Positions 18,409 through 26,933 of a stretch of 64,000 nucleotides of DNA are shown in pieces. The translations under genes were made by a program, and so were the position numbers. Below the pieces are notes generated by a model. That model did no database searches and was not told the origin of the DNA. It saw nothing but the letters and a program-made list of their open reading frames with translations. The stretch spans positions 1,674,001 to 1,738,000 of the forward strand of contig BPGE01000001.1 of the NCBI GenBank assembly GCA_026002875.1, read 5' to 3'. The number at the start of each line of letters is the position of its first letter. The first letter of the stretch is position 1. Source of the stretch: Bryobacteraceae bacterium (GTDB lineage: Bacteria; Acidobacteriota; Terriglobia; Bryobacterales; Bryobacteraceae).

Positions 18409-19424
18409 GCGTTCACCGGCCATGGAATCGAAACAGCCACCGCGTACCCGGCGCGGAACACCGGATGCGGGCAGCCTTCCGGCGCCACATTGGCGACCGA
18501 GCCGCGCGGCGCCCTCGGACTCACGATCACCGAGCCCTCGCCCAGCATCCGCGACGTCAGCTTCCGCGCCCCGCCTCCGCTCAGGCTTCCCACGCGCCCG
18601 CCCCGCTTCAGCAGCTGGTAGTCGCCTTCGTCCCAGACAATCGGGTCTTCCGCTGCGGGCGCCGTCAGCGACAGCAGCCACCAGCCCCGCCCCGCTTTCG
18701 GCGCGCCGCCGGCTCCGAACAGCAGGTCCTCCAGCAGTCCCGCCTGGAAATCCACGCTCCGCGCCCGCCCGAAGCCCCGCGACCGCAGCCCGCCCATCCC
18801 CGAATCTCCCAGCAGCCGGAACGCCGCCTGAATCTTCGGTCCCCACACCGCATACGCCGTCTGCGTCGCAAACTGCGCCGCGCACCACAATCCCGAAGCC
18901 GGCGCGAACTGCACGCACCCCGTCACGAACGCCAGCGCATGGCCCCCCGTCACCCGGTCCACCGCCGCCGACGACCGCAGCAGGAACCGGAACGGCCCGG
19001 TCGCCGACCGGCTCGCCGCCGGAATCAGGCACCCGCACCAGCCGTCCACTTCCCACGCCTCTTCGTCAAACCGCTCGCCCCGCAGCAGCGCCCCCGCCAG
19101 CTGCGTCGGAATCAGCTCCGCCCCCTTCCACCGCACGCGCGCCGCAGCCCCTTCCGGCGGCCACAGCCCCCGCGGCGGAGGCGCGTACAGGTAATTCCGC
19201 TGCCACGGAAACGCCGACGTGAACCGCACCGCCGGCTCGCGGAACGGATCCGCCGTGGCGTCCAGCCACTCCTGCATCCAGCCCAGCTGCTCCATGGCCA
19301 GCGTCACGGCCGAATACACCGCGTCGCTGTGCAGCACGGCCGCGGCTTCGGCCTGCAGGCCGGTTTCCGTTCCCAGGCGCCACGGCGTGGATGGCCGGAT
19401 GCGGACGAGCAGCGCAGGGTTCAT
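18405..19424 (-). CDS. csm4: Type III-A CRISPR RAMP protein Csm4
   Basis: 339 residues. Csm4 binds the crRNA 5' tag next to Cas10. Visible features are the N-terminal RAMP strand LVRIRPSTPWRLGTETG, the region HSDAVYSAVTLAMEQLG with its first helix, and the glycine-rich loop GDSGMGGLRSRGFGRA of the second RRM. It starts 13 bp after csm3 and overlaps csm5. Length and motif order are normal for the family. Confidence 0.9.
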   Translation of the reverse strand: MNPALLVRIRPSTPWRLGTETGLQAEAAAVLHSDAVYSAVTLAMEQLGWMQEWLDATADPFREPAVRFTSAFPWQRNYLYAPPPRGLWPPEGAAARVRWKGAELIPTQLAGALLRGERFDEEAWEVDGWCGCLIPAASRSATGPFRFLLRSSAAVDRVTGGHALAFVTGCVQFAPASGLWCAAQFATQTAYAVWGPKIQAAFRLLGDSGMGGLRSRGFGRARSVDFQAGLLEDLLFGAGGAPKAGRGWWLLSLTAPAAEDPIVWDEGDYQLLKRGGRVGSLSGGGARKLTSRMLGEGSVIVSPRAPRGSVANVAPEGCPHPVFRAGYAVAVSIPWPVNA

Positions 19425-19437
19425 CGGGCGGCCCCGT

Positions 19438-20268
19438 TCAGACCAGCTTCTCCACGAATTCGCGGCTCGCCGCCTGCAGGTCCGCCGTCGTGGCCGCGTC
19501 TTCCACCAGCACTTCCTCGCCGGCTGCGCCCGCGTAGTAGCCCCGGCTCCGCCAGCAGACCTTCCACCGGCCGAACCGCACCCGCCCGCTGCCCCGCGAG
19601 CCGCCCCCGCCCAGCGCGTCGTCTTCCAGCAGCCTCAGCCCTTCCAGCAGCTTCGCCACCAGCTCCCGGTCCTCCGGACACAGGATGTCCAGCACCATCC
19701 GCACCCGGAACCGCGCGCCCGCCGGAACCCGCTCCAGCGTCCGCGCGTTCGATTGCGCCGTCACCCGGTCGATCGCGTTCTCGCTCTTCACTTCGGTCAA
19801 CTCATCGTCCAGGTTCTCGCGCATCTGCGGCGTGATCGAGTCGAGCTCGAGCGGCGCGTCGTACACGGTCAGCCGCGCCGGCGTCGCCGCCGACGGCTCC
19901 AGCGCTTCGCCCGACACCCGTTCCATCCGCCCGGGATTGCGCCCGAACAGCAGGCAGATCTCGTCGCCCGGATCGTCGCTCTGGTGGATCCGCACTTCCT
20001 GCCCGCGCCGCCGCGACAGATACACCAGATCCTCCGGCCCCACCAGCCCAGCCGCCTGCTCCAGCAGGCTCCGCAGCCGCCCGCGCAGCGAGCTGCCGGG
20101 CACGTACGGCCGGCCGAAGGCGTCTTTCACCACCGGATTGTCCGCGCCGCCCAGGTCCAGCGAGCCCTTGCCCGCTCCGATGTGGAGTCCCGTCTCGCAG
20201 GTCATCTCCCCTTCAAAAAGCAGCTTGCCGATCAGGCCCAGCTTCGTGGATGCGGTGTGTGAACTCAT
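19438..20268 (-). CDS. csm3: Type III-A CRISPR RAMP nuclease Csm3
   Basis: 276 residues. Csm3 forms the backbone of the complex and cuts target RNA every 6 nt. The glycine-rich loop VPGSSLRGRLRSLLEQ is present, and the catalytic Asp is retained at D43 in GGADNPVVKD, so target RNA cleavage is predicted to be intact. A GGAGAG ribosome binding site precedes the ATG; the gap to csm2 is 25 bp. Confidence 0.93.
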   Translation of the reverse strand: MSSHTASTKLGLIGKLLFEGEMTCETGLHIGAGKGSLDLGGADNPVVKDAFGRPYVPGSSLRGRLRSLLEQAAGLVGPEDLVYLSRRRGQEVRIHQSDDPGDEICLLFGRNPGRMERVSGEALEPSAATPARLTVYDAPLELDSITPQMRENLDDELTEVKSENAIDRVTAQSNARTLERVPAGARFRVRMVLDILCPEDRELVAKLLEGLRLLEDDALGGGGSRGSGRVRFGRWKVCWRSRGYYAGAAGEEVLVEDAATTADLQAASREFVEKLV

Positions 20269-20293
20269 TGCGTCTCTCCGCGGTCTCCGCTCT

Positions 20294-21028
20294 CTATTCG
20301 TTGTAAGCGACGATGGCCTCGAACAGGTCCCGGAACCGCTCGTAGCCCCGGGCGTCGTTCTTCCGCGTCACCTGCAGCAGCAGCTTCTCCAGCGGATCCA
20401 GGCTCCGCAGCTGGTGCCGCGCGATCGTGTAGGCCAGCCGCGCCCGCAGCATCACGAACGCGTGCTGCCGGTCGGTTTCCTCCGTGCGGCAGGCGCGGCG
20501 CACCGCGCTGAACAGCCGCCGCAACTGGCTCCTCGTGCCGGAGTCCATGTCGCGCATCCGCGCCACGATCGCGTGCGCCTGATTGTCCAGATACAGGCTG
20601 TCCGCGATCAGCTTCTCCAGGTCGATCTCGATCGGACCTTCCCCGCCGCCCCGCCGCTCCGGCCGCCCAGCCTCGCGCTGCGGCTTGCGCTCGCCGCGCT
20701 CGTTCCGCTCGGAGGCTGCCTTGCGCTGTCCCCGTTCCGGCTGCGCCTGCCTCGCGCCGCGCGGCGGACGGCCTTCCTGGGCCGCGCGTCCCTGCGCCGC
20801 CGGCTTCGCCGCCGCCTCCGCCGCCGCTTGCGCGGCAGCCGGTTCCTCTGCCGGCGCGGCCGCCTGTTCTGCCGCCGCTTCCGCCTCAGCGGGCGCTTCC
20901 GCCGCTGCCGGAGCCTCTGCCGGTGCCGCGGCTGCTTCGCCCTGCAATCCGGCCTGTCCGGTCTCCGGCTCGGCCGCCGCGCTTTCCGCAGCTTCCTGCG
21001 GGATCTGTCGAGCTTCCTGTTCGTTCAT
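20294..21028 (-). CDS. csm2: Csm2 small subunit with long disordered N-terminal extension
   Basis: 244 residues. The Csm2 helical domain occupies about residues 128-244 (DLEKLIADSLYLDNQAHAIV ... SLDPLEKLLLQVTRK ... YERFRDLFEAIVAYNE) and would line the inner filament of the complex. The preceding ~125 residues are low complexity, first Ala/Glu/Pro-rich (acidic), then Arg/Gly/Gln-rich (basic), which is unusual because Csm2 proteins are normally about 120-150 residues. The ATG at 21028 lies 5 bp after the cas10 stop with AAGAG upstream; a farther start at 21061 would overlap cas10. Confidence 0.85.
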   Translation of the reverse strand: MNEQEARQIPQEAAESAAAEPETGQAGLQGEAAAAPAEAPAAAEAPAEAEAAAEQAAAPAEEPAAAQAAAEAAAKPAAQGRAAQEGRPPRGARQAQPERGQRKAASERNERGERKPQREAGRPERRGGGEGPIEIDLEKLIADSLYLDNQAHAIVARMRDMDSGTRSQLRRLFSAVRRACRTEETDRQHAFVMLRARLAYTIARHQLRSLDPLEKLLLQVTRKNDARGYERFRDLFEAIVAYNE

Positions 21029-21033
21029 CTCTC

Positions 21034-22428
21034 TTAGGCCTCTTCCGTCATCCGGGCCCACTCCAGCGCCACCCGCCCCGCAGGCTTCAGCTTCAGCTGC
21101 CCCTGGCCGCGCGTCAGAAACGCCGCCAGCACCGCCTGCCGGGCCTTTTCGAATTCCCGGTTGCGCTCAGGCCCGTCCAGCACTCGGTTCAGCCGCCGGT
21201 GCAGCCGCCACGGCCGCTGCTGCGTCTCCAGCAGCCGCCGCGCGCTCCGCGCCGGCAGCACCCTGTCGGTCTCCCGGTAAAACGCGCCGAGCTCGCCCAG
21301 AAACTGCGGCGAGCAGTGGAATCGGTCCACCATCCGCACCATGATCTCCCGCAGCTCCGCCGCCTCCGACAGCTGCTTCCAGTCCAGCACCTTCCCGAAC
21401 ACCGCCACCGAGTCCCGCCCCGCCGCCTTCGCCGCTTCCAGCTGCCGCCCCGCCTCCCGGTACACCGCCAGCGGTTCCGTCTCCGCCGACGGCGCCACCG
21501 CCATCCCCATCGACAGCGTCTTCCCCTCCACGCCCGGAAAATCCTTCAGCAGCTCCTCGCTCGATCGCCGGAACACCCGCTCGATCGCCTGCGCAAACGG
21601 CAGCAGCGCGTCCCAGCTTCCCGCGATCGCGAATTCATCCCCGCCCGTGTACAGAACCGTCGTCCTGTCCCGGAACTCCTGCTGCCCGCACAGCGTCTGC
21701 ACTTCGCCCAGGAAAAACTGCTTGTAGAAAACGGAAAGCTGGATGTACTCCTCCACCGTCTCCGCCTTCTGCAGCCGCGCCTGAAACTGGTCCGCGTCCC
21801 CGCGCAGCACCCCCCACGCCTTCCGTCCCCGCGCCCGCGCCGCCAGCTCTTCCACGCTCGCCGGCCAACCGCCCGGCATCTGCGCGAAATGCGTCGCCAG
21901 CCAGTGCGGCTCGCCTTCCTGCCGCAGCATGCCCGCCGCGTCGGCGTCCCACACCGCCGCCGCCGTCCCCGGCAGCCCCAGAAACAGCCCTTCGAAATAC
22001 GAGTCGTCGCCCGCCTCTTCGTAAGGCTCGAACAGCCCCTCCGGCTCCACCGCCGCCGCGCCTCGCCACTTCCGGAAGCCCGCATCCAGCCTCTTCCGGA
22101 TGTCGCTCCACGCCCCCAGGTTCTCCGTGCTCGACCACGCCAGCCGCAGATCGTTCCCCGTAAAAGAGGCCAGCTTCCGCGTGGCTTCCACCAGAAACGC
22201 GTTCGCCTCTCCCAGGCTCTCGGCGGGCAGCACCGTCAGAAACTGCCCGCCCCCGCACGACCCCAGCAGCTCGTGCGCCAGCCCCAGCCGCTCCAGCATC
22301 GCCCGCGGAATTGCCTCCATCAGCAGCGAAACGTACAGGCACCGCCCGGCCAGCGCGGCGAACCCGCCCTTCGTGCTGTGGATGAACGGTTCGATCCCCA
22401 GCAGCTTCGCCTGGACAAAGACTTGCAC
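21034..22428 (-). CDS. cas10: Compact Cas10/Csm1 lacking HD domain
   Basis: 464 residues, against about 750-850 usual for Csm1. It begins straight in the first Palm domain (IEPFIHSTKG), with GSCGGGQFLTVLP at 57-69. There is no HD nuclease domain, and the region between the Palms (128-246) has no cysteines, so the zinc finger is also missing. The second Palm keeps a metal-binding DAD (211-213) and the cyclase motif as GGDE (262-265) rather than GGDD. The helical C-terminal domain is present. The start is GTG at 22428 with GAGGT upstream. Target-triggered ssDNA cleavage is predicted absent; cyclic oligoadenylate synthesis is uncertain. Confidence 0.88.
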   Translation of the reverse strand: MQVFVQAKLLGIEPFIHSTKGGFAALAGRCLYVSLLMEAIPRAMLERLGLAHELLGSCGGGQFLTVLPAESLGEANAFLVEATRKLASFTGNDLRLAWSSTENLGAWSDIRKRLDAGFRKWRGAAAVEPEGLFEPYEEAGDDSYFEGLFLGLPGTAAAVWDADAAGMLRQEGEPHWLATHFAQMPGGWPASVEELAARARGRKAWGVLRGDADQFQARLQKAETVEEYIQLSVFYKQFFLGEVQTLCGQQEFRDRTTVLYTGGDEFAIAGSWDALLPFAQAIERVFRRSSEELLKDFPGVEGKTLSMGMAVAPSAETEPLAVYREAGRQLEAAKAAGRDSVAVFGKVLDWKQLSEAAELREIMVRMVDRFHCSPQFLGELGAFYRETDRVLPARSARRLLETQQRPWRLHRRLNRVLDGPERNREFEKARQAVLAAFLTRGQGQLKLKPAGRVALEWARMTEEA

Positions 22429-22658
22429 GCGGACTACCTCAAAGCGAGAACCTAACCCTACAAATCTAACACAAGCCCCTCGGAAACGTAGGGGAGAACC
22501 GTTCGCGCCGCCCCTCCGGAGTCCGGGCCCGCCTCTGGTCCGGCGGAAGCGCCCGGGTCCCTGCCAGGCGCGCCATCAATGAGACAGCGCGCCCCGGGGC
22601 GGGCGGCAGGCCCGGGCGGCCCCGTGCGCCTGGCGCCGCCCGCGCTGCTGTTCTACTC
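22429..22658. other. Intergenic region between cas10 and TonB receptor
   Basis: About 230 bp between divergent genes. I looked for CRISPR repeats, a leader, or a small gene and see none. The first 60 bp upstream of cas10 are AT-richer (TTAGATTTGTAGGGTTAGG on the minus strand) and may hold its promoter, but no convincing -35/-10 pair is visible. Confidence 0.5.
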
Positions 22659-22687
22659 TTGACATTTAAAAAATATGCATGTAATAT
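22659..22687 (+). promoter_or_regulatory. Strong sigma-70 promoter of the TonB receptor gene
   Basis: TTGACA (22659-22664), 17-bp spacer, TAATAT (22682-22687). The element lies 53 bp before the ATG. The -10 overlaps the AT-rich sequence TAATATATCACAG, which resembles sequences near 26925, 44265 and 48723 and could be a regulator site. Confidence 0.75.
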
Positions 22688-22739
22688 ATCACAGGCTTCA
22701 GAGCCGGCTTGCGAGATTCGAACCCTGCGGAGAGCAACC

Positions 22740-25700
22740 ATGAGCAGCAAAGCATTCTCCTGGACCGCGCTGGCCGTCTGCGCCGCCCTGGGCTGGCCCG
22801 CAGCGGCGCAGACAGTGACAGCCACGGTGGTGGGCATGGTGCAGGATGCCTCGGGGGCGGGCATCCCGGGAGCGGTCGTAACGGTCGTGGAACGGGCCAC
22901 GGGGCGCGCGCAGCGCACGGCCTCTGACGGCGGCGGAAGCTACACGCTCACGCAGCTCAAGCCTGGAATCTACCAGATCGAAGCCGAGGCGCGCGGCTTC
23001 AAGAAAACGGTGGCGGCCGGGATCGAGCTGATGGTGAACCAGACTGCCCGCGTCGATCTGACGTTGCAGGTGGGCGACGTGAGCGAGAGCGTGGAAGTCA
23101 CGGCAGCGCCTCCGCTGGTGGCGTCGGAGACCAGCAGCGTCAGCCAGGTGATCGACTCCCGGCAGATGGCAGACCTGCCCCTGAAAGGCAGAAGCTTCTA
23201 CAGCCTGGCGGTGCTGGCGCCCGGTACGGTCCCCACCGCGCCCAGTTCGTTTGTCGCCACGCGGCGGCCCATGCCGGGCGGGCTGAACGCGCCCGCCTTC
23301 AACGTCGGCGGCGCCAGGGAAAAATCCAACGGATATCTGATCGACGGCGTCGACGCGCAGGACCCTCACTACCTCACCCCGTCGTTCTTCGCCAGCGTGG
23401 ACGCGGTTCAGGAGTTCCGGCTCGAGACCAACGCATTCTCGGCCGAATTCGGACGTTCAGCGGCCCAGGTCAACGCGACCACGAAATCCGGCACCAATGA
23501 ATTCCGCGCATCGGCCTACCACTTCTTCCGCAACGACGCGCTCGACGCCACCAACTTTTTCGACAACCGCAACGCCCGCGGCAAGGCGCCGCTGCGCTAC
23601 AACCAGTTCGGCGCCACCTTCGGCGGGCCGCTCACCCTGCCCCGCCTCTACCAGGGCCGGAACCGGACCTTTTTCTTTCTCAACTACGAAGGCACGCGCG
23701 TCCGCCGCGGAAGGACCGGCCAGCTCAGCGTGCCGACGGCCGCGCAAAGGGCGGGCGATTTCACGCCGCTCGGGTTCCGCAACAACCGCGTGATCTACGA
23801 CCCCGCCACCACGCGGCCCGGCCCCTCCGGCGCCGGCGTCGTGCGCGATCCCTTCGCTGACAACCGCATCCCGGCGGCGCGCATCGGACAGTTCGCCAGA
23901 ACGGTGCTGGCGCTGTATCCTCTTCCCTCGACGGATGCACCCGCGGGCAACAACTATTTCGCCGCCTTGAGCGATCTCAGCGACAACAACCAGGGCATCG
24001 CGCGCGTCGATCACCGCTTCAACGAGAAGAATTCCGTTTTCTACCGCTTCGCCATCTTCGACGGCCCGCAAACCAACAGAAGCCCCATCGACAACAGCGG
24101 CTCCACCACCTTCGTCCGCACCTACAACATGGCCTTCAGCTACGTCCGCACCTTTTCCCCGGCCGTGATCAACGAACTCCGCCTGGGTTACAACCGGCCG
24201 ACCTACCTGGTCCTGCAGGACGGGGCCTACGGAACCGATTACGCCTCCCTGCTTGGACTGCGCAACCTGCTGCGGGATCCGATCGCCTGGGGCGTGCCGA
24301 ACGTTTCGCTCACCGGCTTCACGGGCATCGGCAACGCGCTCAACCCGACCACCCAGGTCTCTAACGTCTATCACCTCGTCGATCACGTTTCCATCATCCG
24401 CGGCGGCCACACGGTCAAGACCGGCATCGATTTCCGCAAGACGAACTACAACGACCGCAGCGAAAACAGCGCCCGCGGCAGCTTCAGCTTCACCGGCGTC
24501 ATGACGGCTTTGCCCGGGACCGCCAACACCGGCGTAGCCGTCGCCGATCTCCTGCTCGGACTGCCCATCACCGCTTCGGGCTCCTCCACCTCCCTGGCGG
24601 GCAACTTCAACGGATTCACCTATGCATTCTTTGTGCAGGACGACTGGCGCCTCAGCCGCAGGCTCACTTTGAACCTCGGCCTCCGCTACGAACTCAATAC
24701 GCGCTATTCCGACGTGCAGAACCGCCTCACGCTGTTCGATCCGTCTTACCCGGGCGGCCGGCTGCTCATCGCAGGAGGCGGGAAGGCCTGGGTTCCGTCT
24801 CCCGCGCCGGCGGTCGTCGATTCCGGCGTCTCCACGCCCCGGGGCCTGCTGCCGAACGACGCCAACAACTGGGGGCCGCGCATCGGGATCGCCTTCCGCC
24901 CCTTCGGCGACAGCAGCATGGCCGTGCGCGCCAGCTACGGCGTCTTCTACGATGTCGTCGAGTTGCAGGATGTCCGCACCTTCGTGCGCAATCCCCCGTT
25001 CGGCGAAGTGATCGACCTGCGCGGCGACGCCAACGCCAACTCCGCCAGCCCGGCGGCGCTGCGCGTGACGGAGATGTTTCCCGAGCGCGGTTCGCCCCGT
25101 TCGCGGCCCGGCGTCTTCGGCCCCTTCGGCCAGTACCGCGATCCTTACTACCAGCAGTGGAACCTGTCGCTCCAGCGGGCGCTGCGCGGCAACACGGCCC
25201 TGGAGGCGGGCTACATGGGCTCGAAGGGCACGCGGCTCGCCCAGCGGTTGAACCTCAATCAGGCCCGGCTCGATGCAGACCCCTCGCGTCCGACGCCCAT
25301 CCTCTCCCGCCGTCCGTACCCGCTGTTTGGCGATTCGATCCGCCTCACCGACAACGGCGCCAACTCCACCTATCACGCCGGATATGTGAAGGCCGAACGC
25401 CGCTTCGCTTCGGGCTTCTCCTATCTCGCCTCCTACACCTTCGCCAAAGCCATCGATGCGGCTTCGCTCATCGACGATCAGCCCCGCGACATCTACAATC
25501 TCCGGCTCAGCAAAGCGCGCTCCGGTTTCGACATCCGGCACCGGATCGTGTTCAGCGGCAGCTACGAACTCCCGTTCGGCAAGGGCCGGCGGTTCCTCGG
25601 CTCCGGCGGCTGGCTGGACCTTCTGGCTGGCGGATGGCAAGGCAACCTGATCGCCCAGTGGCGCAGCGGATTCCCGTTCAGCGTCCTCGCCGGGATCGAT

Positions 25701-26066
25701 TCCTGCAACTGCGCCGCCTCTTCCCAAACCGCCCAGCAGGTGGGCGACGCCCGGAGCGGCTTCGAACGGAACATCGACCGCTGGTTTCAGACCAGCGCGT
25801 TCGTCCGCCCGGCAACAGGAACCTTCGGCTCCAGCGGACGCAACATCCTCGACGGTCCGTCGCAGATCTCGTTTGATCTGTCCCTGTTCAAGACCTTCCA
25901 GTTTTCCGAGCGCTCCGCCCTGCAATTGCGCGCCGAGGCGTTCAACGCGTTCAACAACACGCCGTTCGGCCAGCCCGGCGCCACCGTGGGCACGCCTACC
26001 TACGGCGCCATCCAGTCGGCGGGCGATCCCCGCGTCGTGCAACTGGCTCTGAAGTTGCGTTTCTGA
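22740..26066 (+). CDS. Oar-like TonB-dependent receptor
   Basis: 1108 residues from the ATG with GGAG upstream. A signal peptide ending near AAAQT leads into a carboxypeptidase-regulatory-like domain (about 25-110: GMVQDASGAGIPGAVVTVVE ... LTLQVGDVSESVEVTA), a TonB plug (VIDSRQMADLPLKGRSFYSL), then a long 22-strand outer-membrane barrel ending in aromatic LKLRF. These Oar-type receptors are expanded in Acidobacteria and import large or complex substrates, often glycans or peptides. The gene is convergent with a GntR regulator; the adjacent transport and catabolism operon suggests, but does not prove, a shared substrate. Confidence 0.92.
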   Translation: MSSKAFSWTALAVCAALGWPAAAQTVTATVVGMVQDASGAGIPGAVVTVVERATGRAQRTASDGGGSYTLTQLKPGIYQIEAEARGFKKTVAAGIELMVNQTARVDLTLQVGDVSESVEVTAAPPLVASETSSVSQVIDSRQMADLPLKGRSFYSLAVLAPGTVPTAPSSFVATRRPMPGGLNAPAFNVGGAREKSNGYLIDGVDAQDPHYLTPSFFASVDAVQEFRLETNAFSAEFGRSAAQVNATTKSGTNEFRASAYHFFRNDALDATNFFDNRNARGKAPLRYNQFGATFGGPLTLPRLYQGRNRTFFFLNYEGTRVRRGRTGQLSVPTAAQRAGDFTPLGFRNNRVIYDPATTRPGPSGAGVVRDPFADNRIPAARIGQFARTVLALYPLPSTDAPAGNNYFAALSDLSDNNQGIARVDHRFNEKNSVFYRFAIFDGPQTNRSPIDNSGSTTFVRTYNMAFSYVRTFSPAVINELRLGYNRPTYLVLQDGAYGTDYASLLGLRNLLRDPIAWGVPNVSLTGFTGIGNALNPTTQVSNVYHLVDHVSIIRGGHTVKTGIDFRKTNYNDRSENSARGSFSFTGVMTALPGTANTGVAVADLLLGLPITASGSSTSLAGNFNGFTYAFFVQDDWRLSRRLTLNLGLRYELNTRYSDVQNRLTLFDPSYPGGRLLIAGGGKAWVPSPAPAVVDSGVSTPRGLLPNDANNWGPRIGIAFRPFGDSSMAVRASYGVFYDVVELQDVRTFVRNPPFGEVIDLRGDANANSASPAALRVTEMFPERGSPRSRPGVFGPFGQYRDPYYQQWNLSLQRALRGNTALEAGYMGSKGTRLAQRLNLNQARLDADPSRPTPILSRRPYPLFGDSIRLTDNGANSTYHAGYVKAERRFASGFSYLASYTFAKAIDAASLIDDQPRDIYNLRLSKARSGFDIRHRIVFSGSYELPFGKGRRFLGSGGWLDLLAGGWQGNLIAQWRSGFPFSVLAGIDSCNCAASSQTAQQVGDARSGFERNIDRWFQTSAFVRPATGTFGSSGRNILDGPSQISFDLSLFKTFQFSERSALQLRAEAFNAFNNTPFGQPGATVGTPTYGAIQSAGDPRVVQLALKLRF

Positions 26067-26108
26067 CGAGGCCGGAGGGCCGCCCTGCCTGTGCCATCGA
26101 GACGCCGC

Positions 26109-26855
26109 CTACGGAAACGCGATCGTCACCCGCGGCCGCGCCGGCGACGTCCCGTGCAGCAGGCTGTCCAGCAGGAACTGCGAGGCGTGGTCGAAATGCT
26201 CGTGAATCTTCGCGCAGGCGCCGTCCGGATCCCGGGCGATCAGACGGTCCAGGATCGCCAGATGCTCGCGGTGCGACGACAGCACCTTCTCCGGCAGCTG
26301 GATCGACAGGCTCCGGAACCGCGTGAAATGATCCTGCAGCGACTGAATCAGCCGCCGCAGCTCTTCGTTCTCGCAGTGTGCAACGATCAGTTGGTGCACA
26401 CGCTGCCCCGTCTCCGACATCCCCCGCGTGTCGATCTCGCCCGTCTCGGCGAACGACGCCAGCTCGCTCCTCAGCTTCTCCAGCTCTTCCACCGGCGCCC
26501 GCAGCGCAGCCTCCCGCGCCGCCTCCCCCTCCAGCAGCCGCCGCACCCGGTACATGTCGCGGATGTGCCGCAGATCCAGATGCGACACGAACGTGCCCAG
26601 CCGCGCCCGGATCTCGATCAGGCCCTCGCGCTCCAGCCGCAGCGTCGCCTCCCGCACCGGCGTCCGGCTCAGCCGCAGGTCCCGCACGTATTTCTCAATC
26701 GGCACCGGATCCCCTGGCCGCAGCCGGTTCGCCAGAATGTCGGACTTGATCGCCTGATAGGCCAGATCCACAGCGGACGGTGCGCGGGTAGTTCCTGCCG
26801 CGCCGCGCGCCGCAGCCGCGCGGCGGGAGGCTCGGGGGGCGGTCTTGCGGGCCAT
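26109..26855 (-). CDS. GntR-family regulator with FCD domain
   Basis: 248 residues from the ATG at 26855. A basic N-terminal tail is followed by a winged helix-turn-helix (DLAYQAIKSDILANRLRPGD ... LSRTPVREATLRLEREGLI) and an FCD effector domain with its metal/ligand histidines (GQRVHQLIVAHC, SSHREHLAILDRL, KIHEHFDHA). FCD regulators usually repress acid-catabolism genes and respond to a carboxylate. It is divergent from the MFS-dehydrogenase operon, with the inverted repeat ATAT-N5-ATAT in the shared 68-bp region, so it probably controls that operon and itself. Confidence 0.9.
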   Translation of the reverse strand: MARKTAPRASRRAAAARGAAGTTRAPSAVDLAYQAIKSDILANRLRPGDPVPIEKYVRDLRLSRTPVREATLRLEREGLIEIRARLGTFVSHLDLRHIRDMYRVRRLLEGEAAREAALRAPVEELEKLRSELASFAETGEIDTRGMSETGQRVHQLIVAHCENEELRRLIQSLQDHFTRFRSLSIQLPEKVLSSHREHLAILDRLIARDPDGACAKIHEHFDHASQFLLDSLLHGTSPARPRVTIAFP

Positions 26856-26917
26856 CGCCTGCCATTGTACCTGAATTCTTTCCGGAAACAGCGCGTCAGC
26901 GGCTTGAAATCGGTGGC

Positions 26918-26933
26918 ATATTAGTGATATATC
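26918..26933. promoter_or_regulatory. Candidate GntR operator between divergent genes
   Basis: ATAT TAGTG ATAT followed by ATC forms an AT-rich inverted repeat in a very GC-rich setting, between the GntR gene and the MFS gene it faces. The core TGATATATC is similar to TAATATATCA in the promoter of the TonB receptor. Assignment to this regulator is inferred from position. Confidence 0.4.

Noticed and set aside
22705-22728. T-arm-like sequence (GATTCGAACCCTG) before the TonB receptor, as a tRNA remnant or att site paired with tRNA-Glu at 15.1 kb
   Set aside because: Only about 11 bases fit a T-loop, the stem does not pair well, and it is not a duplicate of the tRNA-Glu 3' end, so a csm island integrated at the tRNA is not supported.
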